Shown: piece by piece, positions 9,596-21,449 of the stretch
Layout: every line of letters starts with the position of its first letter
How positions within the stretch are numbered: position 1 is the stretch's first letter
From: Hofstenia miamia
Lineage: Eukaryota; Xenacoelomorpha; Acoela
Direction: 5' to 3'
Assembly: GCA_004352715.1 (NCBI GenBank)
Contig: SCFE01000011.1
Span: forward strand, 361,810 to 425,809
Length of the DNA: 64,000 nucleotides
Program-made: the position numbers and the translations under genes
Notes under the pieces: model-generated
The model's database searches: none
What the model saw: the letters and a program-made list of their open reading frames with translations, nothing else
Told to the model about the DNA's origin: nothing

Positions 9596-12500
9596 TATAT
9601 TTTGCTTTTTTACTAACTTTTTTATAGTTCATTCACCAGTGTCAGTCACTAAAAAAATATATATATATATATATTACACTAGACTTGAAATCGAAACAAG
9701 GTTTTCGGTAATCTACGTTTATGTAAAAACCTTTGCACACATGAACCTTCTAGAAGTTAGACAAATAATTGCAAAAGAATATTCAGTAAAATCCTTAATT
9801 TCCTGAAAGTTTTTTATCCAGACAATATAATTTCCAAAAACATGTTATCTGAACAATCTACATTAAAATTACAATCCAAATAATCAATCCATATTATTAG
9901 GACCCTGCGAGTCGGGATATTTTTCTTCTACTCAGTCTCTTAAAATTTGTTTCTATTCGAATTTCGAATCCCAATTCTTGTCTACGCACATAAGCCTATA
10001 AATATAATTTTAAAATAACCATTAAATTAACTGTTTTCAAGTAGGAAAAGTGGGTTCTAGCAGTTACATTTGTAATTGGCTAAAAACGTGTAATTGATCA
10101 TTATTGTAAGAAGTTAATGTTGATATTATTAAATTAATGAAAGGAAAACTTATTGAATATCAATTGAATAAAGTGTGAAGTTTTTTTACTTACTTGATAT
10201 CGCGGCGATTTAATCGCCAGCTTTGCTAATGCAGTTTTAGTATATCCAATTTCCAAGGAAGAACTATCAACGTAATATCAATGAATTAGCATCTTGGTGT
10301 TAATAACGATGATTTGATAATGAATATGGTTCAACCCTAATTACCCTGAAAAAAAGTTTTGTAGAGACGTTTTTCAATTATAAATTTTATAATTGTTTTC
10401 AATTAAGTAAACATACAGTGTACTATTCAATAATAAATCAACAAAACTTGAACTAACACGATCTGACTCGAAATCTGTTAATGTTTAAATTTTGAATCGA
10501 GTCATGCCAGGTACTCGACTCGACCCGGCTTGTAATGTCGTGTACTCGGAAGGTCTTAGTTTTATATTTTAAGCATACTTAATAATTGCTAAAATGCATT
10601 CATATTTACAATGTTGATTTGTAAGTTTCTCCTACTATTATTAATTGGAATTATTATTTTATACATTGCTACAATTAACATGTTAACGATTTTTACTATT
10701 CGTGCTCTCAATTATCCATATATCGCATCACCGCATTTTTCCGGACGTCCACATAAACGGACGATGTACTTGTCCGGAAGAGGAATTTCAGCTACACTAC
10801 ACGTCACCAAATTGTGTTCCGTAGCCAACTTTGTACCTTCGTTACAAAATCAGTGGCTGTATTATTAAGTTATAATTGTTGAACTATCTGCGCAGTAGGC
10901 ATAACAGTGCTAGATTTTAATTCAATATGTACAAAGTTTGTAGTCTTTAGGTTTGTACAAGGACTACTTTAAGTAGTACTTGAGTTTGTATGAATCATGT
11001 GTTCGATACATGCCTGGCTATTTTCTCTTAATATCTAATTTATTTGTGTGCGTCTCAATTAAGTACAAAAAAAATTATTTTGATCGCTTTAAAAATATTC
11101 TGCGGCATCTTGAGATAGACAGAGAAGTTCCCAATTGCTTTTTATTCAGCATGTTATTTCCAGGATAGGTTATTTTTGTGTCGTCTGTACGTTCCGTCCG
11201 CCGTCCGTAACGCATGGTCCGCTCTCCGCATATTTCTGTTGACCATTTGTTTTCCACACTAGTATATTAATTTTGCTTAACGAAAGTTGCCATGTTTGAA
11301 ATACTTTCAAGATCTGTGTTATAAAAACAAGTTGAGCATGAAATTTGGTAAGTAAGTAAGTTAATGTTTATTAAATTAAAATAATATTATTTACAAAGGA
11401 TAAAAGGAATACAGTGTGAACATAACGCGATCACGTGAAGTCGTTAGTTTTTTAGGTACTTAATCATGTATGACAGAAATGGTTTCCGTCTAAACTCAAT
11501 TTTTTATTTACCCATTCTACATTTTTTAGTGTACTGCAAGCGTTCAGGTTGGGTTGTGAGGTGAAGGCTTGGATACGTTGATAACACTTGAACTAATTTG
11601 CTGGATAGATGTAGTCTACGGAATTAGTGTGAAATGGATCTTCGTCTGGATTTAAATGTTCCAAAAATTATTGTCCTTTCGGCTCTTTTAAGTAATCTTG
11701 TGATTTTATTGTCCAGGAAATCGGATATTACCAGAAAACAAGGTGGGGCGTAGTCGAAGATGGAATAAATTGTGTTTTCATTTATCATGCGAATTTGTGT
11801 TACTCTTAAGACGACGTAAACAGGCAAGTCTTGATGATCCTCTTTTCAGAACATCGTAGATATGGTTCGTTGAGATTAGTTTTGTGTTAAATGTGATTCG
11901 AAGTATTTTTATCGATTATTGTAATGGAGCTGCTTTCTCTAAATATTCGACATGAGCATTCATTTCAAAGCAAGGTGATCAGTTTTCGGTTTCACTGGAT
12001 TGAGAGTGGCTTTTTTCAACAGTGGGAATAATGTTGAATGAATTATATTTATTATGACTTCTAAATCCACTTTTATACCATTTAAAAGAATTATCAGATG
12101 CGTCTATTATTCACTTTTCAAATTCATTATCTTTTTGTTTGATTATTTGGTCCATACTAATAAACTATTACAGAAAAAACCAAACAACAACCTTTTAAGC
12201 ATCCGTTTTTTACTTCAGGATAGCATTTATTTGTTAACCATTACTCAGTGCCAGCAAAACATGAGAATCATCTCTAATGTTTATTTTATGCGTGAAACGT
12301 TGCAGTCGTCTTGAAGCATGTCCCATAAATGTTTATTTTATGCATGAAACGTTGCATTCTTCTTGAAGCATTCCCATAAATGTTTATTTTATGCCATGAA
12401 ACGGTGCAGTCGTCTTGAAGCATGTCCCATAAATGTTTATTTTATGCATGAAACGTTGCAGTCGTCTTGAAGCATATCCCACAATGTTTATTTTATGCAT

Positions 12501-13574
12501 GAAACGTTGCAGTCGTCTTGAAGCATGTCCCATAAATGTTTATTTTATGCATGAAACGTTGCAGTCGTCTTGAAGCATGTCCCACAATGTTTATTTTATG
12601 CATGAAACGTTGCAGTCGTCTTGAAGTATGTCCCACAATACTTGTTAACAATTACTTGATTTACGACTAAATTTATCCAGGGTTGGCATGTTTTAAACAG
12701 GTCCTGTTTAAAACATGATTTAAGCACTGTTTAAAACAACTGTTTTTTGCAATATTTTTTAAATGTTTTTTTCAAATCTATGTAGAACTTTTTGGAAAAA
12801 TTGTAAAAATATTTTTGTGATTTCGTCCATGTGTACTTTCATTTCTGATTTTCTACTGAAAAAATTACAAAATTTGCGTTTTTTTACATTTATGAACAAA
12901 AAGTTAATGTTATCATGGTTCAATGTTTGCTACTATATGTGTTTTCAGCAAAATTTTAATGCCTTGAAGTGAGTCTGCCTAAGAGATAACAAACATTGTT
13001 TTAAACGTTTAACAACAGAATTATGATCAGAACAGATTTTACATGATATTTTTCTCCAAATTCTCGTTTGATTTGATTTGCAATGATACCTTTACCTTGT
13101 AAAAATGATATCTGTTAACACCACCTATTTATATAAAATATGAAATTTGGACATTTTTATTTTTATTATTAATATGATATAGGATGTAAGATGAATAAAA
13201 GTGGAAATACTTTGTTTGCAAAAAGGTTTCGTGATTTTTTGTCATGATATCGTGGTACATCTAATTTCTTCATTTTAGCAATGAACCTGAGAAGTGGGAA
13301 TGCTTATTTGTGGAGTTAGAAAAACTATGTGAAGAAAACCCTGATGAACAATCCAGTCCATTTCTCAATTTTTTCACTGAACTAATTGGTTTAACTACGC
13401 TGCTGCCAATACTGAATCGTTCAGATTGTATTATAAAGTTTAGAGACGTTCTCGTGCTTAAAAACAAGATACCTACTTTTGCTAAATACAAGGAGCTAGA
13501 CGTAAGCAATCTTATTAAATCGTATGTAATTTTAGTTGTTAGCAAAATATTATCATATTTATATACATATATAT

Positions 13575-13619
<45 letters not shown>

Positions 13620-16600
13620 GTGTTTATTGATAAAAACATCTACACTATTAAAATCGCTAAGTTCTGGGTTTTAACGCTGATTTTTGTTTAGTAGCCTTGC
13701 ACAGAATGGAATGAATTGTTTTCTTCTTCGTTAAATTTTAAATTTTTCGTAAACATACTTGCCCGACGTAAGAAGTGTTTTCGGTATAATTAAGTGAAGG
13801 GGATGAATTGCGAGCGTTTTAGGTTGTATAAAGAGCTTCACAGATAACTCTTCTCTTCTGGCTTCAATGGTTGTCAATTGTTTTACAGTGTCAATAATTC
13901 TAAGTGCTCTTTTTGTATTCTTTCTAGAGATAGAGCTTGATTTTTTGTTAATCTAAGGAACACTGGAAAACCATAATCTAGCATTGAGCGAATCAGAGTT
14001 ATAAATACTCTAATGAGTTCATCTTTAGAGCATATTCCAATTAGACTATGCAAAAAATGTTTATATACATATATATTCTCTGCTCACGGCCTGTTGAGAC
14101 AAAATTTAAGGTTGGCGAAAGAAAGGTCGATTTGAAAATCATCTTTTTGATAAATGACATTATTTATAACGTCATTACATCTTTCCTGCCCTTCGAGTAT
14201 ATTATCTTTCTATTTTAAAATAGATAAAAAAATAAAAAACAACAAAAATTATAGGACATAATTTTTTTACAAGGAATTCCTACAAATACATTAATAATAT
14301 TTTTCTTGCTTATAAACATGTGTAATACGTCTAATTTTTGAAGATTTAGTAATTGATTTGCATAGTTTAGTGAAAACAGTAAATTCTCTGGTAAAAAGTG
14401 ATCATAGTGTTTTGTAATGGATATAGTTATTCAAAAATTCAACTAGATTTTGATCATTTAGGAGTTGAGTTGTTTTAAGCAATTCATAGTTATGATATAG
14501 ATATGTTCCCATGCAAGCTTTCAATACATTCATTCTCTTTAAGATGGCAAAAGATGCAACACAGAGTGCATTTAACTGTCGTGTAACATCTCCTTAAATA
14601 ATTAATTAGGGCATTTCATCTACTTGGAACGAGTTTGATTGACAAATGTCATTTTAAATTACAATATAATTTCTCAATAAACTCTTTATCAATAGATTGT
14701 AGTCTTCAATCAGCACTTTTCGCTTTTATGCATAAAATATATTCATGTAATTACGTAGTTTTAATAATACAATCATTTTAAAATCTGTAGTTGATGTTTA
14801 ACTTGTATCTAGGCATTTTTATACTTATTGTCAGATTTTTCAATAAAGATTTTTTACTAAAGTTTCCGACTAAATTTCAGAAAATGATTCATATTTTTTT
14901 ACTGGTTTTTCATGTAAAAAATTGCTCATTTTTATCGAAATTTTTAGGTTTTTTATGCAGCAATAATTAGACTCTCAAGGCAACTAAAAATTTTTAGGTT
15001 ATTTTTAAAAATCTGCAAGCTGTTCAAACCCCTGATGAGAGTATCTATGAAAAAGTGATATCATTGACCCTGGACAAAGTCGCTGAATACAAATCGCGGA
15101 AAAAGTTGCTTTTCAGTCTGCTTATCACAAGAACTCGTGCAAACGCAAAAGTCTTAACCAAACTCTTAAACAAGGACACACGGTTATCAGGTTCTATATG
15201 TTTTACAGGGTATTGTAATTCTTAATCTCCTATTGCAGATAAAAATATAGACGTGAGTAGTGTTATTGGCCATGGTTCTTCGAAGGCTACGAAAGTTGGA
15301 GGGATGAATGTCAATCAGCAAAAGGCTGCTTTAGGTGAAGCCAAAAAAGAAGGAAATAAGGTTTTTATATTACTTGCTGTTACTTAACCATTTGAAAGCA
15401 CTTTAATTGGGGTACGATTTTTGTATTTAATGCTATCACCAGAATTTATTGGAAACATATTTTAAAAAGGGGTTGGGCTCGATGTAGCTCGGGTTGAGTA
15501 AGATATTAAATGTCCAAATCGTATTAAAATTCAAAAGATTTCAAGATTGTTTAATATATTTAATATATTTAAATCTAAGTCAAATGCATTTAAATGATGC
15601 CAGTCGTATATATATATATATATATGTATATATATTCAAGAGAAACGCACGCGGCCATTGAATTACTATATTCTACAATTAGTTATGCAAATATACATGT
15701 ACTTCAATTGTTCTTAAAAATTATTTGCCTTCCTAAATTTTGCATATTGCTGATCTTCATACCACTTCAGATTTGATTGGAAAGTGTAACCAAATAGTTT
15801 CACACTGTTACATCGCTTTACTTCAATTTCATCATAATGTAGTTGATTTGGATTTTATTGATGGAACCATTGAAGAAAAATTTCTATTTAATGATTAGGT
15901 TTATAATTCCTGCATTTCTTTCTTCAATTGATGTTGTTTCTGTTTGTCTATCAATTACCATTTTGTTGCAAAGTAAAGTGGCTTTTTAAAGTCAAATTCA
16001 TTCGATTTCGAAATTGTATGATTTACAAAGCTTTTTTATATTTGGAAGTGTGAATTTAGCGTTAAGCCTAACTTTTGTTTTATTTTTCTATTTTTTTCAA
16101 TTAAAATTTTAAAAAATTTTTTTAAATGGAAGCCAATTATGTAAAATTGATGCTCATTATGCAAACTTTGACGTTTTTGGTGACAATTTTGTTTGTATTA
16201 TTGTCTAATTTCAGAGGATTGTTGTGTATTTAAGAAAATTTATTTGTTTGCACAGAGAGGAAGCGATCACTTGAGACGCATGTGTTCTACCTTCCATGGT
16301 GTTTAGCAATCGCTTCCAAACAAAAGGATGATCTAAGATCATCAAATATTTTCACAAAATCATTCATTTGCTGCGTATACAGTTATTCGCTTAAAAGCTG
16401 ATCAATTGTGCTAACCCATGTACTATTAAAGCTGTCATTTTTCGTCACAGATTATTTCATTTTTATCTGATTCGTGATGACAATACCAAATAGATGTCGA
16501 TAGATGTCGAATCAATCTATGCATTCTTCATGCCAGCCAAGCTTCGATCTGCTTTTCTGCAGTAACTTTCGATTATTACTCAAAAAGTTAGGAAGCTTTT

Positions 16601-18526
16601 TTAGTAAGAGTTTGTGATTTTTCCAAATTTTTTTTTGGGTGTCACAACCTCTAACAGTGTTTCTAAATGTCTGCTCATTTTATGGAATGGTAATGTTTTC
16701 ATGTGGGGGATATTGTCTTCCAATTTTTTCAAAAACTCTTTTATATGATAAGAAGTCTGTAAAATTTGCAAGATAATTATATGAGATAAATTTAGAATTA
16801 ATTGCATTAGATTTTATTATTCCCAACTGTTACAACAAATGCTTAATGCATTTCAAGAAAATTCCCACCAGGTTTTCAGATATGATGACGTCATCAAAAT
16901 AGTGATGACATCACATTTCCAAACAATTGGAAAGTGATTAGTGCTGATATTCTTAACAACAGCAAGTATCATGCTCGCAATGAATTTTTAATTTAATGTA
17001 TTTAGCTTCACAAGATAGCGTGGTTTTACATTAATAGCATGTAATTTTGATGCAGTTTTCATAGGGCCCTGGGATTACTCGAAATTCGAGTCGAGGGCCA
17101 AAAACTCAACTCCAAATTTCGAGTACTCGAACTCAACTCGATATTTGTTTCAATTTCATCTATTTTCGTCCATGATTACCTATAATGTCGAAGAACCCAA
17201 CAAACTTTTATAATTTACCCCAAATTGTAAGTCTTCAGGCATGGTTTCTCTTATTTAGTTTCGCATGTTGTATCTTTTCCCTACATTTATATAAGGCAGC
17301 ATAGCTATATATAGCTTAGCCTACTGAGAATAATAAGTCTAAATATAATTGTAACTCGACTCGAACTCACGAGTTTAGGTACCAACTCGACTCGAACTCG
17401 ACTCTAATCTAAAAATTTCAACTCGCAGGGGTCTAAGTTTTCATTTAATGTTATTATGTGCTTATAAGCGTTTGTCAGCCTATTTCTGATTGCAGATTGC
17501 TAATCTATACTATAGCAGTCATATCAACTGCAAATTTAGCCTGTGCTAACATAAAATTGGGGGCCAAATATTTTTTTGAAAGTTGAAGCATTTTGGTTCT
17601 GGTAGCAGTATTCTAGCTTTCAAGGCTTGAATCCTTATTGAATTGCAGTGTTTTGGGATTTGAGCATAATTTGTAATTGAATTCATCATTGATAAAATTT
17701 CACTACTACTTTTGCATTAAATAATTATTTAGAATTTCCTTATTACATTTAAATGTTATCTATGTCATTACAGCTTTAAATTGGTAATAATCAACTTCAG
17801 CATAAGACAATAAAAAAATGCTCTTTCCAACATGAATTATTGTTTTAAAAGAAATCAGTTTGACTGCATCAAAATTAGCAAGACATGACACTGTATATCA
17901 TCAATAAATTATTCATTTTCTAACACGAAAATTAGGTAAACACTATCTTTTGATGTGCTCAATTTGTTGCTGTCTGTATTTGGTTTGCGAAAAACGTTTT
18001 CATCTATGACCTAAAAGTATGTTCTGAAGTATTAAATTGTAAATTTGCTATACTTAAAGGTCATATGTAATTGATGCGAGTTCATCCCTAAACATAAATT
18101 TAGGGCCTTGAAATAATGAATCACTTAAGCGATTAAAAAAATTGAATTTGGAATAGAATAAACTGAATTTATTGGCAGTTTCGCTTTAATCATTTCAACA
18201 TTTAAACGTTTGTAGTTAATTAAGGACAGTAGAGATCATCATTTGTTGACGTTGAAATTCATTAGTTATATACTATTTAATAATACATTGTTTTTAGATA
18301 TTTGTAGCAACTTCAATAGTGGAAGAGGGAATTGATATTCCCAGTTGTGGGCTTCTGATCACCCTTGATCCGCCTGCAAATGGAACTGCATTTGTTCAAC
18401 TCAAGGGTCGAGCGCGTCAGGAAGAAAGTGAATTTTACATCATTGTTTCAAGTGAAAAAAATCAAAATATTTTAAAAAAGCTTTATGCATGTGAAAATAA
18501 TATGAAGAACGCCGTGAAACATCTGT
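9306..18526 (+). CDS. RIG-I-like/Dicer-type DExH helicase, five internal exons
   Basis: I propose exons 9306-9595, 13279-13501, 14998-15190, 15239-15360 and 18298-18526. Each internal boundary has an AG acceptor and GT donor, and the phases agree throughout (2, 0, 1, 0). The joined reading frame has no stop. In order it contains helicase motif III (GLTASP), a helical insert, a motif-IV-like strand (LLFSLLITRTRANA), a GMNVNQQ segment, motif V (VATSIVEEGIDI) and motif VI (QLKGRAR). A helical insert between HEL1 and HEL2 with this motif spacing is the RLR/Dicer architecture. These are cytoplasmic dsRNA sensors or processors. No exons for motifs I and II, CARD-type domains or a C-terminal RNA-binding domain were found here. 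RLR is favoured over Dicer from resemblance of the insert. A truncated gene copy is possible. Confidence 0.75.
9898..10558. mobile_element. Probable hAT-like non-autonomous element
   Basis: The left end TAGGACCCTGCGAGT and the reverse complement of the right end TAAGACCTTCCGAGT match at 12 of 15 positions. Copies of CTCGACTCG-type motifs lie inside the right end (near 10512-10522). The style matches the better-defined hAT MITE at 17062-17435. I see no clear 8-bp target duplication, so the boundaries are provisional. Confidence 0.35.
11624..11800 (-). pseudogene. LINE reverse transcriptase C-terminal fragment
   Basis: The - strand reads YSIFDYAPPCFLVISDFL, then KITRLLKRAERTIIFG. This matches the tail of many non-LTR RTs (R-x-x-x-x-Y-A-x-P-x-F ... 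L-x-x-x-Q/A-x-R-x-x-x-I). AT-rich sequence ending near 11370 with GTAAGTAAGTTAATG may be the 3' tail of the same insertion. Confidence 0.5.
12271..12640. repeat. Minisatellite, seven copies of a 51-52-bp unit
   Basis: The landmark CTTGAAG recurs at 12310, 12362, 12414, 12466, 12517, 12569 and 12620. The unit contains TGTTTATTTTATGCATGAAA, then CGTTGCAGTCGTCTTGAAGC. Copies differ by a few substitutions and 1-bp indels. It lies inside the first intron of the helicase gene. Confidence 0.9.
13279..13501 (+). CDS. Helicase exon b: helical insert (HEL2i)
   Basis: The acceptor is TTCATTTTAG. One base completes the previous codon, then the frame reads NEPEKWECLFVELEKLCEEN and on to KYKELD. The donor is GTAAGC at 13502. 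It is predicted to be almost entirely alpha-helical, with a Trp-containing first helix as in the HEL2i of RLRs. Confidence 0.7.
13577..13619. repeat. (GAT)14 microsatellite
   Basis: An uninterrupted trinucleotide run of about 14 units. Confidence 0.95.
13883..14022 (-). pseudogene. LINE reverse transcriptase tail fragment
   Basis: The - strand reads LIRSMLDYGFPVFLRLTKNQ, then ALSLERIQKEHLELLTL and a stop at 13883-13885. This is the conserved RS-x-L-x-Y-G ... L-x-x-I-Q pattern at the end of the non-LTR RT domain. It shows no obvious closeness to the fragment at 11624, so two LINE families may be present. Confidence 0.6.
14998..15190 (+). CDS. Helicase exon c: end of insert and motif IV region
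   Basis: The acceptor is ATTTTTAG at 14990-14997. The frame reads VIFKNLQAVQTPDES, a long helix ending in KVAEYKSRKK, then a beta strand LLFSLLITRTRANAKVLTKL. The strand sits where the HEL2 domain's IVFVxTR motif is expected. The donor is GTTCTA at 15191, phase 1. Confidence 0.7.
15239..15360 (+). CDS. Helicase exon d: GHG...GMNVNQQ segment of HEL2
   Basis: The acceptor is TATTGCAG. The frame reads DKNIDVSSVIGHGSSKATK, then VGGMNVNQQKAALGEAKKEG. This corresponds to the loop and helix between motifs IV and V (family pattern GHG/GRG...GMT..QQ..L..F). The donor is GTTTTT at 15361. The intron before it is only 48 bp, much shorter than the gene's other introns. Confidence 0.7.
15361..18297. other. 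Fourth helicase intron
   Basis: AT-rich, with a TA tract near 15607-15626 and the hAT MITE at 17062-17435. A 9-bp inverted repeat (GGAAGCGAT at 16259, ATCGCTTCC at 16309) encloses about 40 bp. No exon was recognised. Confidence 0.6.
17062..17435. mobile_element. hAT-superfamily MITE with perfect 8-bp target duplication
   Basis: The termini TAGGGCCCTGG and (reverse complement of the right end) TAGACCCCTGCG form short inverted repeats. They are flanked on both sides by AGTTTTCA (17054-17061 and 17436-17443), a perfect 8-bp target duplication as made by hAT transposases. The 374-bp interior is non-coding. It carries many CTCGA/TCGAG motifs near both ends, likely subterminal transposase-binding repeats. 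Confidence 0.8.
18298..18526 (+). CDS. Helicase exon e: motifs V and VI
   Basis: The acceptor is TTTTTAG. The frame reads IFVATSIVEEGIDIPSC (motif V), LITLDPP, then VQLKGRARQEES (motif VI with the arginine finger region). It continues through YIIVSSEKN to a strong donor GTAAGT at 18527, phase 1. The following exon is not recognised within the next several kilobases. Confidence 0.8.
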
Positions 18527-19799
18527 GTAAGTAGATTGTTTCTGCGTTTTAACCAAAAATCAGTTTTTACATTTGATCCATCACATGTTCTTGTAAATTT
18601 GAATTTTTAATTTTTGTAATTGATTTTATTAGTAATTTATGGTCGTAAATTTTGAATTACCACTATTCTCTTTCTAATGTTGTAAAAATATTTGCGAGAG
18701 AAAAAATTTTTGTCGAATTATTTTTCGAAGGATTCATAATTTTATGTGAGGATGTATCGATTTCTGATTGTGGGGGCTATTTATTTTTGTAAAATTCTCT
18801 TGTTAATATATTGTCTACTTAATTGTAATAGAATATTTTTAAACTTAAATTTGAATGTGTAACTTACATAAAAAACATTTGCATTTCACAGAAACAAGAT
18901 AAGTATTTGTGGTTTGAAAATGGACTTTCCAATAGTTTTCTGTTAATTTGATCAAATTTTTTTAATATTACTCATTATTCTTTCATTATTTTTGTATGAA
19001 CTTTTAGGATTTCTGATTTTTATGAATCTGTTTAAGTAATTGACTAGCTAATCAAATGAAAAGGCCAAGATTTTTTAAAACATTTTGGAAATTTATGTGT
19101 AAAAATTGTACTCATAATTATGCCAACAAATTCATTTACTGCACTCTTTTGGATGCTTTCCGTTGAATTTATGCTTTTGATTTGAAGGAAGAGCATAAGA
19201 TATGTTTATTAAACGCTTAGAATTACAACTAATAATTTATATGAACAGTGTCGGAAAAGAGATATAGATATCGATTAACCACGAACACAATCTAGAAATT
19301 ACATATGAAATTCTCATTTTTAAATTACAATTTATTTTAAAAATTATTGAGGTTAATTGTAGTAATTTAACAAAATTTGTATCGAAAGATTTATTTCCAC
19401 TTAAAATAATTAAATATACTGAATTTATTAGGAAACAAAAAATTTTGATAATTTTTCTAATACCGAAAGCATGCTGGCTATAAAAGCTTAAAAACTATAA
19501 TGCATCAAATTAAGAAAAGTATTATTTTATCACGGGGAGTATAAATAGTTTTCATCCAATAACAAAACAATGTGAAGCATTACTTACAGTTTTTAATCTC
19601 AGGTAAAATAAGATAAGATATTCTTTATTCAGATAAATATAAGATAAAATTAGAAACTCGTAATTTATCTGAATAGCGTCATAAAATATACAAACACATA
19701 CAATAGAATATAGCAATATATATAATAAATCTACCAGGCTAGGCATAAATTACTATAAGAATTTCAAGAACAAGATTTTGTATAATCATTATTGTAGAA
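18527..19799. other. AT-rich non-coding stretch
   Basis: No helicase exon or other gene was recognised. A perfect 12-bp inverted repeat (ATTCAGATAAAT at 19627, ATTTATCTGAAT at 19663) with a 24-bp spacer lies near its end and may belong to the LINE debris next to it. Confidence 0.5.
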
Positions 19800-19893
19800 T
19801 TTGTATCCTAACCATGTTTTGTATGCATATCGCTTTCATTGTACTGAAAATAAGGGGCCCTAAAATTGTTCCCTGAGGGACGCCATTGCTAAT
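19800..19893 (-). pseudogene. LINE reverse transcriptase fragment (GVPQGTILGPLIF)
   Basis: The - strand reads SNGVPQGTILGPLIFSTM. This is the highly conserved non-LTR RT block just before the catalytic FADD region. Nothing on either side extends it, so it is a short relic. Confidence 0.7.
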
Positions 19894-20241
19894 AGTTAGC
19901 CAATAAAAAATACATCATTTATTTTGACTCTCTAAAATCTGTTTCAAGTAGTTATCAAATTTCTACTACTTCTAAAAATTATTACAAATTATATTTGATT
20001 CAATTAACTCGTTTAAATATTTGCACATAAATTTTTGAAACTTTCTATCAAAAATTGAGCATTTAGACTATTAGTTTCTAAATTGGGTACAAAATTTTTT
20101 TTGGGCATAACATACTTAGCTTACAAGTGAGAATGATAATTGATCTTAGTCAATCAATAATTCTAAATTTCAATATTTAGAAAGCACAGAAATCCAACCA
20201 TTCACTTTAATAAGACAAAAGCAAAACTTAGAACAGATATA

Positions 20242-20911
20242 GTGAAAGATTCAACTTTTGAAAATCTTTGGGTTGAAATTCGAAATCCAAACAACGTTTT
20301 TAATAGCCAGGTGCTAAATATCTCCTATTGTGCGAATAAAACTCATACAAAAAAAGAGTTTTATCTACAAGTTAATGGTGTTGCAATGGGAAATTGCCTT
20401 GGAATAACATTAGCAAATATTTATATGTCAAAATTTGAACAAAAAATGAATATTGCCAAAATAATGAATAAATTTCATTACTATGATATACTAGTTATAT
20501 CAGAATATAATGTTAAAGACTTACTTCCTTTCTTGAATTCTTTAGATTCTGCAATTCAATTCACCATCGAACAAGAAAACAACAAAAGACTATCATTTCT
20601 CAATATTAACATTGAAAGAATAAAGAACAAATTTACGTCATCATACTACAGTAAACCAACTGATACAAACTTAGTAATTAACTACAATTCAAACGTACCC
20701 TTTGCATACAAAAAGTCCATGATCAAAGGTATGATACATCGACATTTCATGATTGATCACAATTACGAAGAAATTCATAAATCAATCATTAAGATCAAAG
20801 ATATATTAAAGCGTAATGAATATCCAGCATATATAGTCGATAGAATTATAAAAGAAAAACTAGAAGACTTACTACAAAGTCAAGAAACTAAAAACAAACA
20901 AAGTGATTATT
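20242..20911 (+). pseudogene. Penelope-like reverse transcriptase, C-terminal portion
   Basis: The frame shows VNGVAMGNCLGITLANIYM (the GxxMGSPLSP-like block of Penelope RTs). It then shows a motif-C position reading YYDILV where YxDD is expected, so the catalytic Asp pair is lost. Next come LSFLNINIERI and YYSKPTDTNLVINYN (the FLD-x-x-I and Y-x-KPT-x-T blocks), and MIKGMIHRH. The usual protein is about 800 residues; only the last third of the RT is here. The copy is inactive. Confidence 0.75.
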
Positions 20912-20973
20912 NNNNNNNNNNNNNNNNNNNNNNNNNNNNNNNNNNNNNNNNNNNNNNNNNNNNNNNNNNNNNN

Positions 20974-21449
20974 AAGAAACTAAAAACAAACAAAGTGATT
21001 ATTTATACAATTACATCTTTAATATTGAATATCGAGGCATACAATCAATTAAATTACAGAAATATCTGAAAAGAATCACTCCATCATTTTTAAAGATAGG
21101 CTTTATACTAAAGACCAATAAACTAAGACATATAATAGGACTAAAAACAGAAACCAAGATCGAAAACTTTTGCAAAGTAATATATGAAATAACTTGCAAC
21201 TGTGGTGCACAATACATTGGAAAAACGTCAAGGAATTTACAATTAAGAATTAAAGAACACAAAATTCATTCGACCATCTCTGATCATTTAAAGAACTGTA
21301 ATATGAAATTTACATATAAAATTTTATCCAAGGCAATTTATAATTTTCAACTAAGCACCATTGAATCAATTTATTTAGAATTAAAGGAACCAAGCTTAAA
21401 CAAAAAAGATGAATATAAATACAAACTAAATTTACCGAAAATATTATAA
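20974..21449 (+). pseudogene. Penelope-like GIY-YIG endonuclease portion
   Basis: This is a continuous frame from the gap edge to a stop at 21447-21449. It contains KVIYEITCNCGAQYIGKTSR, then QLRIKEHK, an HL-x-x-C segment and ESIYLELKEPSLNKK. These correspond to the Cys pair, the YIG-K-T-x-R core, the R-x-x-EH helix, and the downstream E and N residues of the domain. The start duplicates the last 30 bases before the gap. Confidence 0.75.

Larger units (their letters stand above)
9596..13278. other. First intron of the helicase gene, filled with repeats
   Basis: Holds a TA tract (9657-9674), a probable hAT-like element (9898-10558), LINE debris on the - strand and a 52-bp minisatellite. No other coding signal was seen. 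The 10611-10868 frame has no recognisable motif. Confidence 0.6.
13502..14997. other. Second helicase intron: GAT microsatellite, LINE debris, AT-rich DNA
   Basis: A (GAT)n run lies at about 13577-13619 and a LINE RT fragment at 13883-14022 on the - strand. The rest is AT-rich without a coding signal. Confidence 0.6.
20180..21449 (+). mobile_element. Penelope-like element, RT palm/thumb plus GIY-YIG endonuclease
   Basis: The insertion carries a 5'-truncated Penelope-like coding region in one orientation. An N run (20912-20973) flanked by a duplicated 30-bp segment interrupts it. Downstream non-coding sequence to about 21560 contains GCCGAAACATGTC followed by AATAAA, similar to the sequence after the fragment near 4740. 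Confidence 0.7.

Noticed and set aside
12271-12640. Regular direct repeats could be a CRISPR-like array
   Set aside because: The units are contiguous with no unique spacers, and the genome is eukaryotic. It is a minisatellite.
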